DNA of 50,209 nt, taken from contig NZ_FRCP01000010.1 of NCBI RefSeq assembly GCF_900142955.1, positions 225,436 to 275,644 on the forward strand. Direction: 5' to 3'. A model generated the notes under the pieces. That model was given only the letters and a program-made list of their open reading frames with translations, was not told the origin of the DNA and made no database searches. The translations under genes and the position numbers were made by a program. Shown one piece after another: positions 8,526 through 16,149 of this stretch. Within the stretch, counting starts at the first letter, position 1. Every line of letters starts with the position of its first letter. The DNA comes from Anaerosporobacter mobilis DSM 15930 (lineage in GTDB: Bacteria; Bacillota; Clostridia; Lachnospirales; Lachnospiraceae).

Positions 8526-8646
8526 TATGAGGCAATAATCTTCAATGGGTTATACATTCGTAAGAAGATTATAACAAGAGTCAGCTAAACTGGCTCACTA
8601 TAGAGAATTCAGTATTGTAGCCCAAAGGGCGCATATTAAAGGAGGA
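8526..8646 (+). promoter_or_regulatory. Structured tuf leader with three hairpins
   Basis: Three stems lie in series between the tuf promoter and the ribosome binding site: ATAATCTTC/GAAGATTAT (8535-8543, 8564-8572), GAGTCAG/CTGGCTC with one G-U (8578-8584, 8590-8596) and GCCC/GGGC around AAA (8620-8630). The ribosome binding site AAAGGAGG starts about 8 nt after the last stem. I recognise no known riboswitch class. Confidence 0.6.
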
Positions 8647-8655
8647 CACTTAAAA

Positions 8656-9843
8656 ATGGCTAAAGCTAAGTTTGAAAGAACGAAACCACATTGTAATATT
8701 GGTACTATCGGTCACGTTGACCACGGTAAAACTACATTAACAGCTGCTATCACTAAAACACTTTCTGAAAGAGTTGCTGGTAACGCTGCTGTAGATTTCG
8801 AAAATATTGATAAAGCTCCAGAAGAAAGAGAAAGAGGTATCACTATCTCTACTTCTCACGTTGAATATGAAACTGAAAAGAGACACTACGCTCACGTTGA
8901 CTGTCCAGGACATGCCGATTACGTTAAGAACATGATCACTGGTGCAGCTCAAATGGATGGTGCTATCCTTGTAGTTGCTGCTACTGACGGTGTTATGGCT
9001 CAAACAAAAGAGCATATCTTATTATCTCGTCAGGTAGGTGTACCTTACATCGTTGTATTCATGAACAAATGTGACATGGTTGATGATGAAGAATTACTTG
9101 AATTAGTAGAAATGGAAATCACTGAAAACCTTGAAGAATATGAATTCACTGATTGTCCAATCATCAGAGGATCTGCTTTAAAAGCTCTTGAAGATCCACA
9201 CGGTCCTTGGGGAGATAAAGTTATGGAATTAATGGACGCTGTAGATGCTCATATTCCAGATCCTAAACGTGCTACTGATCAAGCTTTCTTAATGCCAATC
9301 GAAGACGTATTCTCAATCACTGGACGTGGTACTGTTGCTACAGGCCGTGTTGAACGTGGTGTGCTTCATGTAAATGAAGAAGTTGAAATCGTTGGTATCA
9401 AAGAAGAATCTCGTAAAGTAGTTTGTACTGGTATCGAAATGTTCCGTAAACTTCTTGATGAAGCTCAAGCTGGTGATAACATCGGTGCACTTCTTCGTGG
9501 TGTTCAAAGAACAGATATCGAAAGAGGACAAGTACTTGTTAAACCAGGTACAATCAAATGCCATAAAAAATTCACTGCTCAAGTTTATGTTTTAACTAAA
9601 GATGAAGGTGGACGTCATAAACCATTCTTCAATAACTATAGACCACAATTCTATTTCAGAACAACTGACGTAACTGGTGTTATCGAGTTACCAGCTGGTG
9701 TTGAAATGTGTATGCCTGGTGATAATATTGAAATTACAGTTGAATTAATTCACCCAATCGCTATGGAACAAGGTTTATCATTCGCTATCCGTGAAGGTGG
9801 ACGTACTGTAGGTTCTGGTAAAGTTGCTACTGTAATCGAATAA
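8656..9843 (+). CDS. tuf: Elongation factor Tu
   Basis: GTPase that brings aminoacyl-tRNA to the ribosome, 395 aa (normal). The G1 motif GHVDHGKT is followed by RGITISTSHVEYE (switch I), DCPGHADYVKNMITGAAQMDGAILVV (G3) and NKCDMVDD (G4). The two beta-barrel domains end with EGGRTVGSGKVATVIE. The ATG follows AAAGGAGGACACTT. It is separated from fusA by about 300 nt and has its own promoter and a strong terminator, so its output can be set independently of EF-G. Only one tuf copy is in this window. Confidence 0.98.
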   Translation: MAKAKFERTKPHCNIGTIGHVDHGKTTLTAAITKTLSERVAGNAAVDFENIDKAPEERERGITISTSHVEYETEKRHYAHVDCPGHADYVKNMITGAAQMDGAILVVAATDGVMAQTKEHILLSRQVGVPYIVVFMNKCDMVDDEELLELVEMEITENLEEYEFTDCPIIRGSALKALEDPHGPWGDKVMELMDAVDAHIPDPKRATDQAFLMPIEDVFSITGRGTVATGRVERGVLHVNEEVEIVGIKEESRKVVCTGIEMFRKLLDEAQAGDNIGALLRGVQRTDIERGQVLVKPGTIKCHKKFTAQVYVLTKDEGGRHKPFFNNYRPQFYFRTTDVTGVIELPAGVEMCMPGDNIEITVELIHPIAMEQGLSFAIREGGRTVGSGKVATVIE

Positions 9844-9867
9844 TTAATCGAGTAGATTGATGATATT

Positions 9868-9900
9868 AAAGCACCCCTTATTTATAAGGGGTGCTTTTTC
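9868..9900 (+). terminator. Rho-independent terminator of tuf
   Basis: A 14-bp perfect stem: 9868-9881 with 9884-9897 (core GCACCCCTTA/TAAGGGGTGC), running into TTTTTC. Confidence 0.93.
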
Positions 9901-10144
9901 ATAATACTTTAACGCCTATAATGATTAGGAAACGAATAAGTTAGATAATTGGGTGTAACAGTGGGGGCTAGTATAGAACCCAAATGAAAAGGTATATAAG
10001 AATGCTGTAGAGATGGAAAAAGATTGTTATTGAATATGCACAACTTGTTACAGAAGGATTATAGTGTTAGTCACTTATATTATCTTAATCAGATAACAAT
10101 CCATCAGAATTGGTCTGTAGAAAGAAGCTAATAGAAAATTAAAA
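9901..10144. other. Gene-free stretch between tuf and degV
   Basis: About 240 nt without a plausible gene on either strand. The one feature I see is a spaced inverted repeat GATTGTTAT/ATAACAATC (10022-10030, 10093-10101). Confidence 0.5.
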
Positions 10145-10184
10145 TAACGCCAACAAAAACAAGACTATGTTTTTGTTGGCGTTA
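10145..10184 (-). terminator. Terminator of the minus-strand degV gene
   Basis: A 16-bp perfect stem (10145-10160 with 10169-10184, core AACGCCAACAAAAAC) with an 8-nt loop. Read on the minus strand it is followed by a T-rich stretch. Confidence 0.85.
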
Positions 10185-10225
10185 CAAATTATGTCATTAG
10201 AAAGCTTCGTATAGCTCATTATACA

Positions 10226-11110
10226 CTAAGCATCATATTTACGTATAAAACAAGCTCCGACTATATCTGGACCAGTATAGGTACCAATTGTTGTTCCAAG
10301 AGTAAAGATTGGGTAAATAATTGGTTGGTTAATAATAGAAGGTAATTTTTCAAGAAAAGTTGAAGCTTCGTCAAAATTAGTACCTGTTATAACACAGAAT
10401 TCATAATCATTAAAATCGAGATTATTGTTTTTGAAATATTCTGAAATCATATCATACACTTTATCAATGGCTTTTTTGAAACCACGAACTTTACCATAAG
10501 GAGCAAGCTCACCATCTTCTAATACGATGAGTGGTTTCAGATTTAATAAACTTCCTGCAAGTGCAGAAACCTTACCTATCCTACCACCCTTTTGTAAGTA
10601 TTCGAGAGTACCTAGAGTAAACATTAATCTGCCTGTTTCACGCAATTCTAGAAGTTTAGCGACGTTATCAGTAAGTGAATAGCCGGCTTCATGCATCTTA
10701 GCAGCTTCAAGTAATAAAAGCCCTTGTCCACCTGTACATAATAACGAATCAACAACCTCGATATTACTCTTAGGATATTTTTCTTCTAGAATGGATTTTG
10801 CATTCATAGCGGATTGGTGTGAACCACTAAATTTAAGGGTAATATTTAAACAAAGAACGTCGTATCCAGCCAAGATTGCTTCTTCAAACTTGTCACAGTA
10901 ATCTTCAACAGATGGAAGCGAAGTTTTAGGATATACCTTCTCTGTAGTTAGTCGATGATAAAAGTCGGGTATAGAAATGTCAATAATTTCTTTTTGATAT
11001 GTTTCTTGATCAAATGACACATAAAAAGGAATCGTTGTTATGTTGTATTGATCTAATAATTCTTGTGTTAAGTCGCAAGAACTATCACTAAATATTCTAT
11101 ATGGTTTCAT
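10226..11110 (-). CDS. DegV-family fatty-acid-binding protein
   Basis: A 294-aa DegV-fold protein. The family binds long-chain fatty acids; the B-subunit paralogues (FakB) present fatty acid to the kinase FakA. Conserved blocks are the N-terminal RIFSDSSCDLTQELLDQYNI, PKTSLPS, LKFSGSHQSAMNAK and GRIGKVSALAGSLLNLKPLI. The start at 11110 is chosen because GGAGG lies at the right distance upstream of it and the family begins here; the frame stays open upstream without homologous sequence. It is a single gene with a terminator of its own, transcribed against its neighbours. The bound lipid is unknown. Confidence 0.92.
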   Translation of the reverse strand: MKPYRIFSDSSCDLTQELLDQYNITTIPFYVSFDQETYQKEIIDISIPDFYHRLTTEKVYPKTSLPSVEDYCDKFEEAILAGYDVLCLNITLKFSGSHQSAMNAKSILEEKYPKSNIEVVDSLLCTGGQGLLLLEAAKMHEAGYSLTDNVAKLLELRETGRLMFTLGTLEYLQKGGRIGKVSALAGSLLNLKPLIVLEDGELAPYGKVRGFKKAIDKVYDMISEYFKNNNLDFNDYEFCVITGTNFDEASTFLEKLPSIINQPIIYPIFTLGTTIGTYTGPDIVGACFIRKYDA

Positions 11111-11407
11111 AAAATCCTCCGTTAAAACGATGTTAATGGGATACTTTAGCCAAAGCAGGTATATGCAATCCGCTCTACTATTACTCATAATAGACAACCT
11201 ACTTTGGGTGCTATCAGTCGGATCACATAGTATGTTGCAATTATAGCTATTATATCATATTTCTATTAAAAAGTAATTAACTTTGTTAAATGTTAATAAA
11301 ATGTAATTTTTAATATATGGTGGAAAAAAGTACATTCATAATTTCCCTTAAATTACAGAAAATAATTAGGTAGGAATTAATTAATGAGTAATGTAGGAGG
11401 TGTAACA

Positions 11408-11614
11408 ATGTCATTTACAGATAATGGTGAATTGCCTGTTGGATTTGGGATGTCATTAGCACTTGATATGAAAGCGATGGCTAATTTCTCAGCACTTACT
11501 GATGGTAAGAAGGAAGAACTCGTTAACTATATTAAGAATTCTACTACTGGATATGAGGCAAAAGAAAGAATCACAGAAGTAGTGAACCGATTGCACAATG
11601 ATTCATTTTTTTAG
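11408..11614 (+). CDS. Small conserved protein of unknown function (68 aa)
   Basis: The ATG at 11408 lies 8 nt after TAGGAGG, better than an upstream in-frame ATG at 11384 that has no ribosome binding site. The 68 residues show a short Pro/Gly segment (LPVGFGMSLALDMKAMANFSAL) and a helical half (KKEELVNYIKNSTTGYEAKERITEVVNRL). From memory, short proteins of this pattern are widespread in clostridia without an assigned function, and the helical part faintly recalls the C-terminus of YdeI/OmpD-associated proteins; neither point was checked. No signal peptide or membrane segment. Confidence 0.75.
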   Translation: MSFTDNGELPVGFGMSLALDMKAMANFSALTDGKKEELVNYIKNSTTGYEAKERITEVVNRLHNDSFF

Positions 11615-11661
11615 CAGCACAATGATTCCCGATACTTTAGTAGTGGGTAATTACTTTCCAG

Positions 11662-11690
11662 TGTTGACATGGGATAAACCCATGTCAACA
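11662..11690. promoter_or_regulatory. Perfect 12-bp palindrome between the 68-aa gene and the ECF gene
   Basis: TGTTGACATGGG pairs with CCCATGTCAACA around the 5-nt loop ATAAA. There is no T-tract on either side, so it is not an ordinary terminator. It could be an operator or a transcript 3' structure. Confidence 0.75.
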
Positions 11691-11749
11691 GGTAAGAAAG
11701 AGTATTAATTTTACTAATCTGGCTCTATTAAACAATTAATAATTGGCAT

Positions 11750-11778
11750 TTTACAATATGCCAGTAAACAAGTATACT
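11750..11778 (+). promoter_or_regulatory. Sigma-A promoter of the ECF S-component gene
   Basis: TTTACA (11750-11755), 17-bp spacer, TATACT (11773-11778). The -35 box is enclosed by an inverted repeat TGGCAT/ATGCCA (11744-11763), a possible repressor site. Confidence 0.8.
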
Positions 11779-11807
11779 ACTAAAAAACAATAGAAAGTGG
11801 TGGTAGT

Positions 11808-12401
11808 ATGAGTAAACAGCAAACAACAATAAAACTTACACAGACTGCATTGATGGCTGCACTGTGCTATATAGGATTTCAGTTCTTGCGATTTGATGTT
11901 CCTATAGGTATGGAGAAAACAGCGATTCATTTTGGAAACACATTTTGTGTATTAGGTGCACTCTTGCTTGGAGGACTATGGGGGGGGCTTGCTGGCGCTG
12001 TTGGAATGACAATTGCAGATTTGACCTCTGATTATGTTACATATGCACCGAAAACCTTCCTATTAAAGTTGTGTATTGGTCTTATCGTAGGATTTGTCGC
12101 CCATAAGATAGCGAAATTAAGCAAAGAACATGAAAAACCATACATTATAAGATGGACTGTAATTTCTGCTGTTGCTGGTATGGTATTCAATGTAGTAGCA
12201 GATCCAGTTGTGGGATATTTTTATAAGAGATATTTACTTGGAATGGAAGATAACTTGGCGAAATCATTAGCAAAGATCACAGCTGCTACAACCTTCGTTA
12301 ATGCTCTTACTTCGATTATAATCGCTTCATTATTATATGTAGCTGTACGACCAGCATTAATGAAAGCGGGATTGTACGTACGAGTAGATGAAGAAAGATA
12401 A
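11808..12401 (+). CDS. ECF transporter S component, substrate unknown
   Basis: Substrate-capture subunit of an energy-coupling-factor importer, 197 aa with about five or six membrane helices. The N-terminal LTQTALMAALCYIGF and the following FGNTFCVLGALLLGGLWGGLAGAVGMTIADL are typical S-component segments in which small residues contact the T component. There are no A or T subunits nearby, so it would share a general EcfAAT module encoded elsewhere. It differs from the RibU at 41922. A vitamin or related small molecule is the likely cargo, but I cannot say which. It has its own promoter and terminator. Confidence 0.85.
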   Translation: MSKQQTTIKLTQTALMAALCYIGFQFLRFDVPIGMEKTAIHFGNTFCVLGALLLGGLWGGLAGAVGMTIADLTSDYVTYAPKTFLLKLCIGLIVGFVAHKIAKLSKEHEKPYIIRWTVISAVAGMVFNVVADPVVGYFYKRYLLGMEDNLAKSLAKITAATTFVNALTSIIIASLLYVAVRPALMKAGLYVRVDEER

Positions 12402-12466
12402 GTCGAATCATTATGTGGAATACAATAGAATAATTGCATTGCTAACTTTCTGTTGTCGTTAATTAT

Positions 12467-12508
12467 AAAACATTGTATACTGGTTATAATAAGTATACAA
12501 TGTTTTTT
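12467..12508 (+). terminator. Rho-independent terminator of the ECF gene
   Basis: Stem AAAACATTGTATAC (12467-12480) with GTATACAATGTTTT (12493-12506) and a 12-nt loop, ending in a T-run. Confidence 0.88.
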
Positions 12509-12772
12509 GCGTAATAGTAGGCTATAACCTATTATGTAAAGAAACTCTGCCAAGAATGAATGTTAGAGAGTTGTACAAAGTAGCATTATATGATATTCTG
12601 ATAGATAGCGGTGTGAGAAAAATGTAGAAAATAAAAATTTCCTTTGATTTAATCAACTAATGCGTATATAATAATATTGAATATGTTTAATTAGTTGAAT
12701 AATGGAAAAAATTAGATAATAACTGTAAAGATTATATTATAATAAATGATTGGAATTGAAAGGAGATTTCAT
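12509..12772 (+). other. Upstream region of mbl
   Basis: Part of a 371-nt gap. It carries the mbl promoter and an inverted repeat TCAACTAAT/ATTAGTTGA (12653-12661, 12690-12698) that brackets the -10 box. No gene is evident. Confidence 0.5.
12644..12672 (+). promoter_or_regulatory. Sigma-A promoter of mbl
   Basis: TTGATT (12644-12649), 17-bp spacer, TATAAT (12667-12672), about 100 nt before the start codon. Confidence 0.82.
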
Positions 12773-13762
12773 ATGTTGGGCAGTGATATTGGTATTGATT
12801 TGGGGACAGCAAGCGTATTAGTCTACGTCAAGGGAAAGGGCGTAGTTTTAAAAGAGCCTTCTGTTGTGGCATTCGATAGAGATACGAACAAAATTAAGGC
12901 AATCGGCGAGGAAGCTAGATTGATGCTTGGTAGAACACCAGGTAATATCGTAGCAGTTAGACCATTAAGACAAGGTGTTATTTCTGATTACACAGTAACA
13001 GAGAAGATGCTTAAGTATTTTATACAAAAAGCAGTTGGCAAACAACGTTTTAGAAAACCTAGAATTAGTGTATGTGTACCTAGTCAGGTAACAGAAGTTG
13101 AAAAGAAAGCAGTAGAAGATGCAACATACCAAGCAGGTGCAAGAGATGTTTCTATTATAGAGGAACCAATCGCAGCAGCAATTGGTGCAGGTATTGATAT
13201 ATCAAGACCATGTGGAAACATGATTGTTGATATAGGTGGTGGTACTACAGATATTGCTGTTATCTCACTAGGAGGTACGGTAGTTAGTACATCAATTAAG
13301 ATTGCAGGAGACGATTTTGATGAGGCAATCGTACGCTACATGCGTAAGAAACATAATCTATTAATCGGTGAAAGAACAGCAGAAGATATTAAGATTAAGA
13401 TAGGATCTGCGTATAGAAGACCAGAAGTGGCTACTTTAGATGTTCGTGGCCGTAACTTAGTTACAGGTTTACCAAAGACTATCACCGTTACTTCTGATGA
13501 AACAGAAGAAGCGCTAAAAGAAACTACTTCACAAATTGTTGAAGCAGTACACAGTGTATTAGAAAAAACTCCACCAGAATTAGCAGCTGATATCGCTGAT
13601 CGTGGTATTGTTTTAACTGGTGGTGGTTGTTTATTATATGGTTTAGAGCAACTTATTGAAGAAAAGACAGGAATCAATACAATGACAGCAGAAGAGCCAA
13701 TGACAGCTGTTGCAATTGGAACAGGAAAATACGTTGAATTCTTAAGTGGTAAAAGAGACTAG
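12773..13762 (+). CDS. mbl: MreB-like actin homologue Mbl (cell shape)
   Basis: Bacterial actin that guides cylindrical wall synthesis, 329 aa. Actin-fold ATP-binding motifs are visible: DIGIDLGTASVLVYVKGKGVV (phosphate 1), EEPIAAAIGAG, IVDIGGGTTDIAVISLGG (phosphate 2) and GIVLTGGGCLLYGL (adenosine). The ATG at 12773 follows AAAGGAG; the frame is open upstream without ribosome binding site support. The next two genes are flagellar rod/hook proteins, the same order as B. subtilis mbl-flhO-flhP, so I call it Mbl rather than MreB, and no mreC/mreD follows. Confidence 0.92.
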   Translation: MLGSDIGIDLGTASVLVYVKGKGVVLKEPSVVAFDRDTNKIKAIGEEARLMLGRTPGNIVAVRPLRQGVISDYTVTEKMLKYFIQKAVGKQRFRKPRISVCVPSQVTEVEKKAVEDATYQAGARDVSIIEEPIAAAIGAGIDISRPCGNMIVDIGGGTTDIAVISLGGTVVSTSIKIAGDDFDEAIVRYMRKKHNLLIGERTAEDIKIKIGSAYRRPEVATLDVRGRNLVTGLPKTITVTSDETEEALKETTSQIVEAVHSVLEKTPPELAADIADRGIVLTGGGCLLYGLEQLIEEKTGINTMTAEEPMTAVAIGTGKYVEFLSGKRD

Positions 13763-13764
13763 AT

Positions 13765-13807
13765 AATAAGATTCACATTCCATCTTAGGTGGAATGTGAA
13801 TCTTATT
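13765..13807 (+). terminator. 18-bp perfect hairpin after mbl
   Basis: Arms 13765-13782 and 13790-13807 are perfectly complementary (AATAAGATTCACATTCCA and its complement) with a 7-nt loop. The T-run is weak (only TTATT inside the stem end), so it may end or only reduce transcription into the flagellar genes. Confidence 0.7.
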
Positions 13808-13933
13808 GGTATCTAGTATTTCTAGAAGCTAAATAGACTATAAGTACTATAAAGCAATCGTAGGATTATGACGAAATATAGGATAAGGGATAGTGTCAAT
13901 AGGACCTATAGATTTAGTAGGAGGTATAAGAGT

Positions 13934-14707
13934 TTGGTTAGAGGACTATATACTGCTTATACAGGAATGATTAATGAGCAGAAACGATTAGATACGATTA
14001 GTAATAACTTGGCCAATGCAGCTACAGTAGGTTATAAGAAAGAAAATGTTACCAGCCAAGCGTTCGAAGAAGCATTGACAATCAAGATTAAGGATTCATC
14101 AGAAGCCTATACGAATAGACCTATTGGCACGATGAGCTTAGGAGTAAAACTTGGTGAATATTATACCGATTATGCGCAAGGTTCATTCCGCGAAACTGGT
14201 AATACATATGACTTGGCTATTGAAGGGAATGGATTCTTTGCTGTGTCAACTACAGATAAGAACGGTAATGAGTCCATTCGCTATACGAGAGATGGCTCAT
14301 TTAAGATGACACAAGATGGATATATAGTAGATTCGTACGGCAATCATCTGCAAGGTGATGGCGGGGATATCCAGATACCAACCAATGCGCAGACAGTAAC
14401 AATTGATATTGACGGTACAATCTATGCGGATAAAGAATATATAGGTAGAGTTAAGTTAGCGGATTTTGAAGATTACAATTATCTTGAGAAAGCTGGAGAT
14501 AATTATTACAATGCTGTAGATGGTGCTATTCAAAAAGATAGTGTGGGTATTATAAGACAAGGTTGTACAGAACAATCTAATGTTAACGTTATCTCGGAAA
14601 TGGTTAATTTGATTAATATTACTAGAGCTTATGAAGCTGGACAAAAAGTAATTAAAACACAAGATCAATTATTAGACCAAACAGTTAATCAAGTTGGTAA
14701 GGTATAA
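13934..14707 (+). CDS. flhO: Flagellar basal-body rod/hook protein, FlhO (FlgF-like)
   Basis: Component of the flagellar rod/hook axis, 257 aa. The N-terminal VRGLYTAYTGMINEQKRLDTISNNLANAATVGYKKE is the flagellar basal-body rod signature, and the C-terminal EQSNVNVISEMVNLINITRAYEAGQKVIKTQDQLL is the matching coiled-coil end. The middle ETGNTYDLAIEGNGFFAV is typical of FlgF/FlgG proteins. The TTG at 13934 is taken because GGAGG lies 10 nt before it and the protein then begins exactly at the family start; the frame extends to 13868 without homology. It follows mbl as in B. subtilis. Confidence 0.9.
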   Translation: MVRGLYTAYTGMINEQKRLDTISNNLANAATVGYKKENVTSQAFEEALTIKIKDSSEAYTNRPIGTMSLGVKLGEYYTDYAQGSFRETGNTYDLAIEGNGFFAVSTTDKNGNESIRYTRDGSFKMTQDGYIVDSYGNHLQGDGGDIQIPTNAQTVTIDIDGTIYADKEYIGRVKLADFEDYNYLEKAGDNYYNAVDGAIQKDSVGIIRQGCTEQSNVNVISEMVNLINITRAYEAGQKVIKTQDQLLDQTVNQVGKV

Positions 14708-14785
14708 TAGAAGCAACGAAGTGGCTACGAATAGATAGGTATATGATCGAGAGTAAAACAAATCACTAAGAAAGAGGTGTTTGAT

Positions 14786-15598
14786 ATGATGCGTTCTTTA
14801 TGGACAGCAGCATCTGGTATGACTTCCCAACAGACGAATGTTGATACAATTGCGAATAACTTAGCAAATGTTAATACAGTAGGTTATAAGAAAGAGTCGG
14901 CAGAATTTAAAACATTGTTATACCAAACAATCCAAGATACCACAACAGATAATAACGGAGATCCAAAACCGACATCTGCACAGGTAGGTTTAGGCGTACG
15001 GAACTCAGCGATTACAACACACTATGCGCAAGGATCATTACAAGAAACTGGAAATACATACGACTTCGCTCTTCAAGGGTCTGGGTTCTTCATGGTTCAG
15101 ATGGCTGATGGTTCTGTTAGTTATACAAGAAATGGTTCCTTTAACTTATCAATGGGAAGTGAAGGTATGGTACTTGCCACTTCAAGTGGTAATCCAGTAC
15201 TTGATGTTAATGGTAAGGCAATTACATTTGGAACAGAATATGATACAGCTAAATTGTCAGTCGATGCGAATGGTAACTTTTGTTATCCGGATGAGAAGAA
15301 TAATGCACAGCCAATAGGTATTACAATCGGAGTTGCACAATTCAATAATCCAGCCGGGCTATTGAAAACATCAGACAGTATCGTGAAAGAAACAGATGCT
15401 TCTGGTGAAGCTGTTTGGGGTGTGAATGCCGCAGCAAATCCTAATGTATCAATTAAACAAGGTTACTTAGAAAGCTCGAATGTACAAACAGCAGATGAAA
15501 TGGTAAACTTAATCGTAGCTCAAAGAGCATATGAGATGAATTCTAAGATTATCAAAGCTTCAGATGAGATGCTTCAACAAGCTAATAACCTTAGATAG
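14786..15598 (+). CDS. flhP: Flagellar basal-body rod/hook protein, FlhP (FlgG-like)
   Basis: Distal-rod-type flagellar protein, 270 aa, paralogous to the gene before it. It begins MMRSLWTAASGMTSQQTNVDTIANNLANVNTVGYKKE, contains LQETGNTYDFALQGSGFFMVQMADG and ends ESSNVQTADEMVNLIVAQRAYEMNSKIIKASDEMLQQANNLR, the classic FlgG pattern. The ATG at 14786 (or the adjacent one at 14789) follows AGAGGTG; an in-frame GTG at 14777 lies inside that site. With flhO and the rod-binding gene it forms a small basal-body operon separate from any fla/che cluster. Confidence 0.92.
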   Translation: MMRSLWTAASGMTSQQTNVDTIANNLANVNTVGYKKESAEFKTLLYQTIQDTTTDNNGDPKPTSAQVGLGVRNSAITTHYAQGSLQETGNTYDFALQGSGFFMVQMADGSVSYTRNGSFNLSMGSEGMVLATSSGNPVLDVNGKAITFGTEYDTAKLSVDANGNFCYPDEKNNAQPIGITIGVAQFNNPAGLLKTSDSIVKETDASGEAVWGVNAAANPNVSIKQGYLESSNVQTADEMVNLIVAQRAYEMNSKIIKASDEMLQQANNLR

Positions 15599-15635
15599 CC
15601 AGGTTATAGAATTTGGAAAGAGAAGGTGAGCTAAT

Positions 15636-15974
15636 ATGTCAATTGATTCTTTAGCTTCGTATAATAGCACTATATCAGAATTAAATAAACAAAATACGCA
15701 GGCTACACAATTAAAAGATAAATTAAACAACACGAACACTTCTAAAGCATCAGATGAAGAGCTTATGGAGGTTTGCAAGGACTTTGAATCGTATCTTATA
15801 GAACAAGTATTCAAATCAATGAAGACAAGCATGGTTCCCGAAAGTGAAGATGATAGCAATGAATATATGCAGTATTTTGGGGACACAATGTATCAAGAGT
15901 ATGCAAAGAATATGAGTGCAACTGGGGAACTAGGAATTGCTCAGATGTTATACGAATCAATGAAACGTCAATAG
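15636..15974 (+). CDS. Rod-binding protein (FlgJ N-terminal domain type)
   Basis: A 112-aa protein with the rod-binding domain of FlgJ: DEELMEVCKDFESYLIEQVFKSMKTSMVPE followed by YFGDTMYQEYAKNMSATGELGIAQMLYESM. It lacks the muramidase domain of proteobacterial FlgJ, as is usual for the single-domain forms in Firmicutes. In the FlgJ family this domain caps or chaperones the growing rod. It is third in the flhO-flhP operon, with a strong terminator after it. RBS GAGAAGGTGAG. Confidence 0.88.
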   Translation: MSIDSLASYNSTISELNKQNTQATQLKDKLNNTNTSKASDEELMEVCKDFESYLIEQVFKSMKTSMVPESEDDSNEYMQYFGDTMYQEYAKNMSATGELGIAQMLYESMKRQ

Positions 15975-15982
15975 ATAAGGCG

Positions 15983-16034
15983 AGTGCTATTATAGTTGCA
16001 GGAATTACTGTAACATAATAGCACTTTTCTTTGT
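15983..16034 (+). terminator. Terminator of the flhO-flhP operon
   Basis: AGTGCTATTAT (15983-15993) pairs with ATAATAGCACT (16015-16025). A further inner stem GTTGCAG/CTGTAAC extends it. It runs into TTTTCTTT. Confidence 0.88.
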
Positions 16035-16080
16035 CTTTAAAGATCTTGACTAAAACAATACTCTTCCGGCTGTTTAAATC

Positions 16081-16109
16081 TTGCAGTTAGTGTTATTACT
16101 GGGTATAAT
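16081..16109 (+). promoter_or_regulatory. Sigma-A promoter of recD2
   Basis: TTGCAG (16081-16086), 17-bp spacer, TATAAT (16104-16109), about 40 nt before the TTG start. Confidence 0.8.
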
Positions 16110-16149
16110 AATATTATGATGAAAAAGCACGAGTATGGAGGAATAACAA

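Noticed and set aside
10022..10101. A structured RNA between tuf and degV
   Set aside because: Only one 9-bp spaced inverted repeat and no promoter or terminator of its own.
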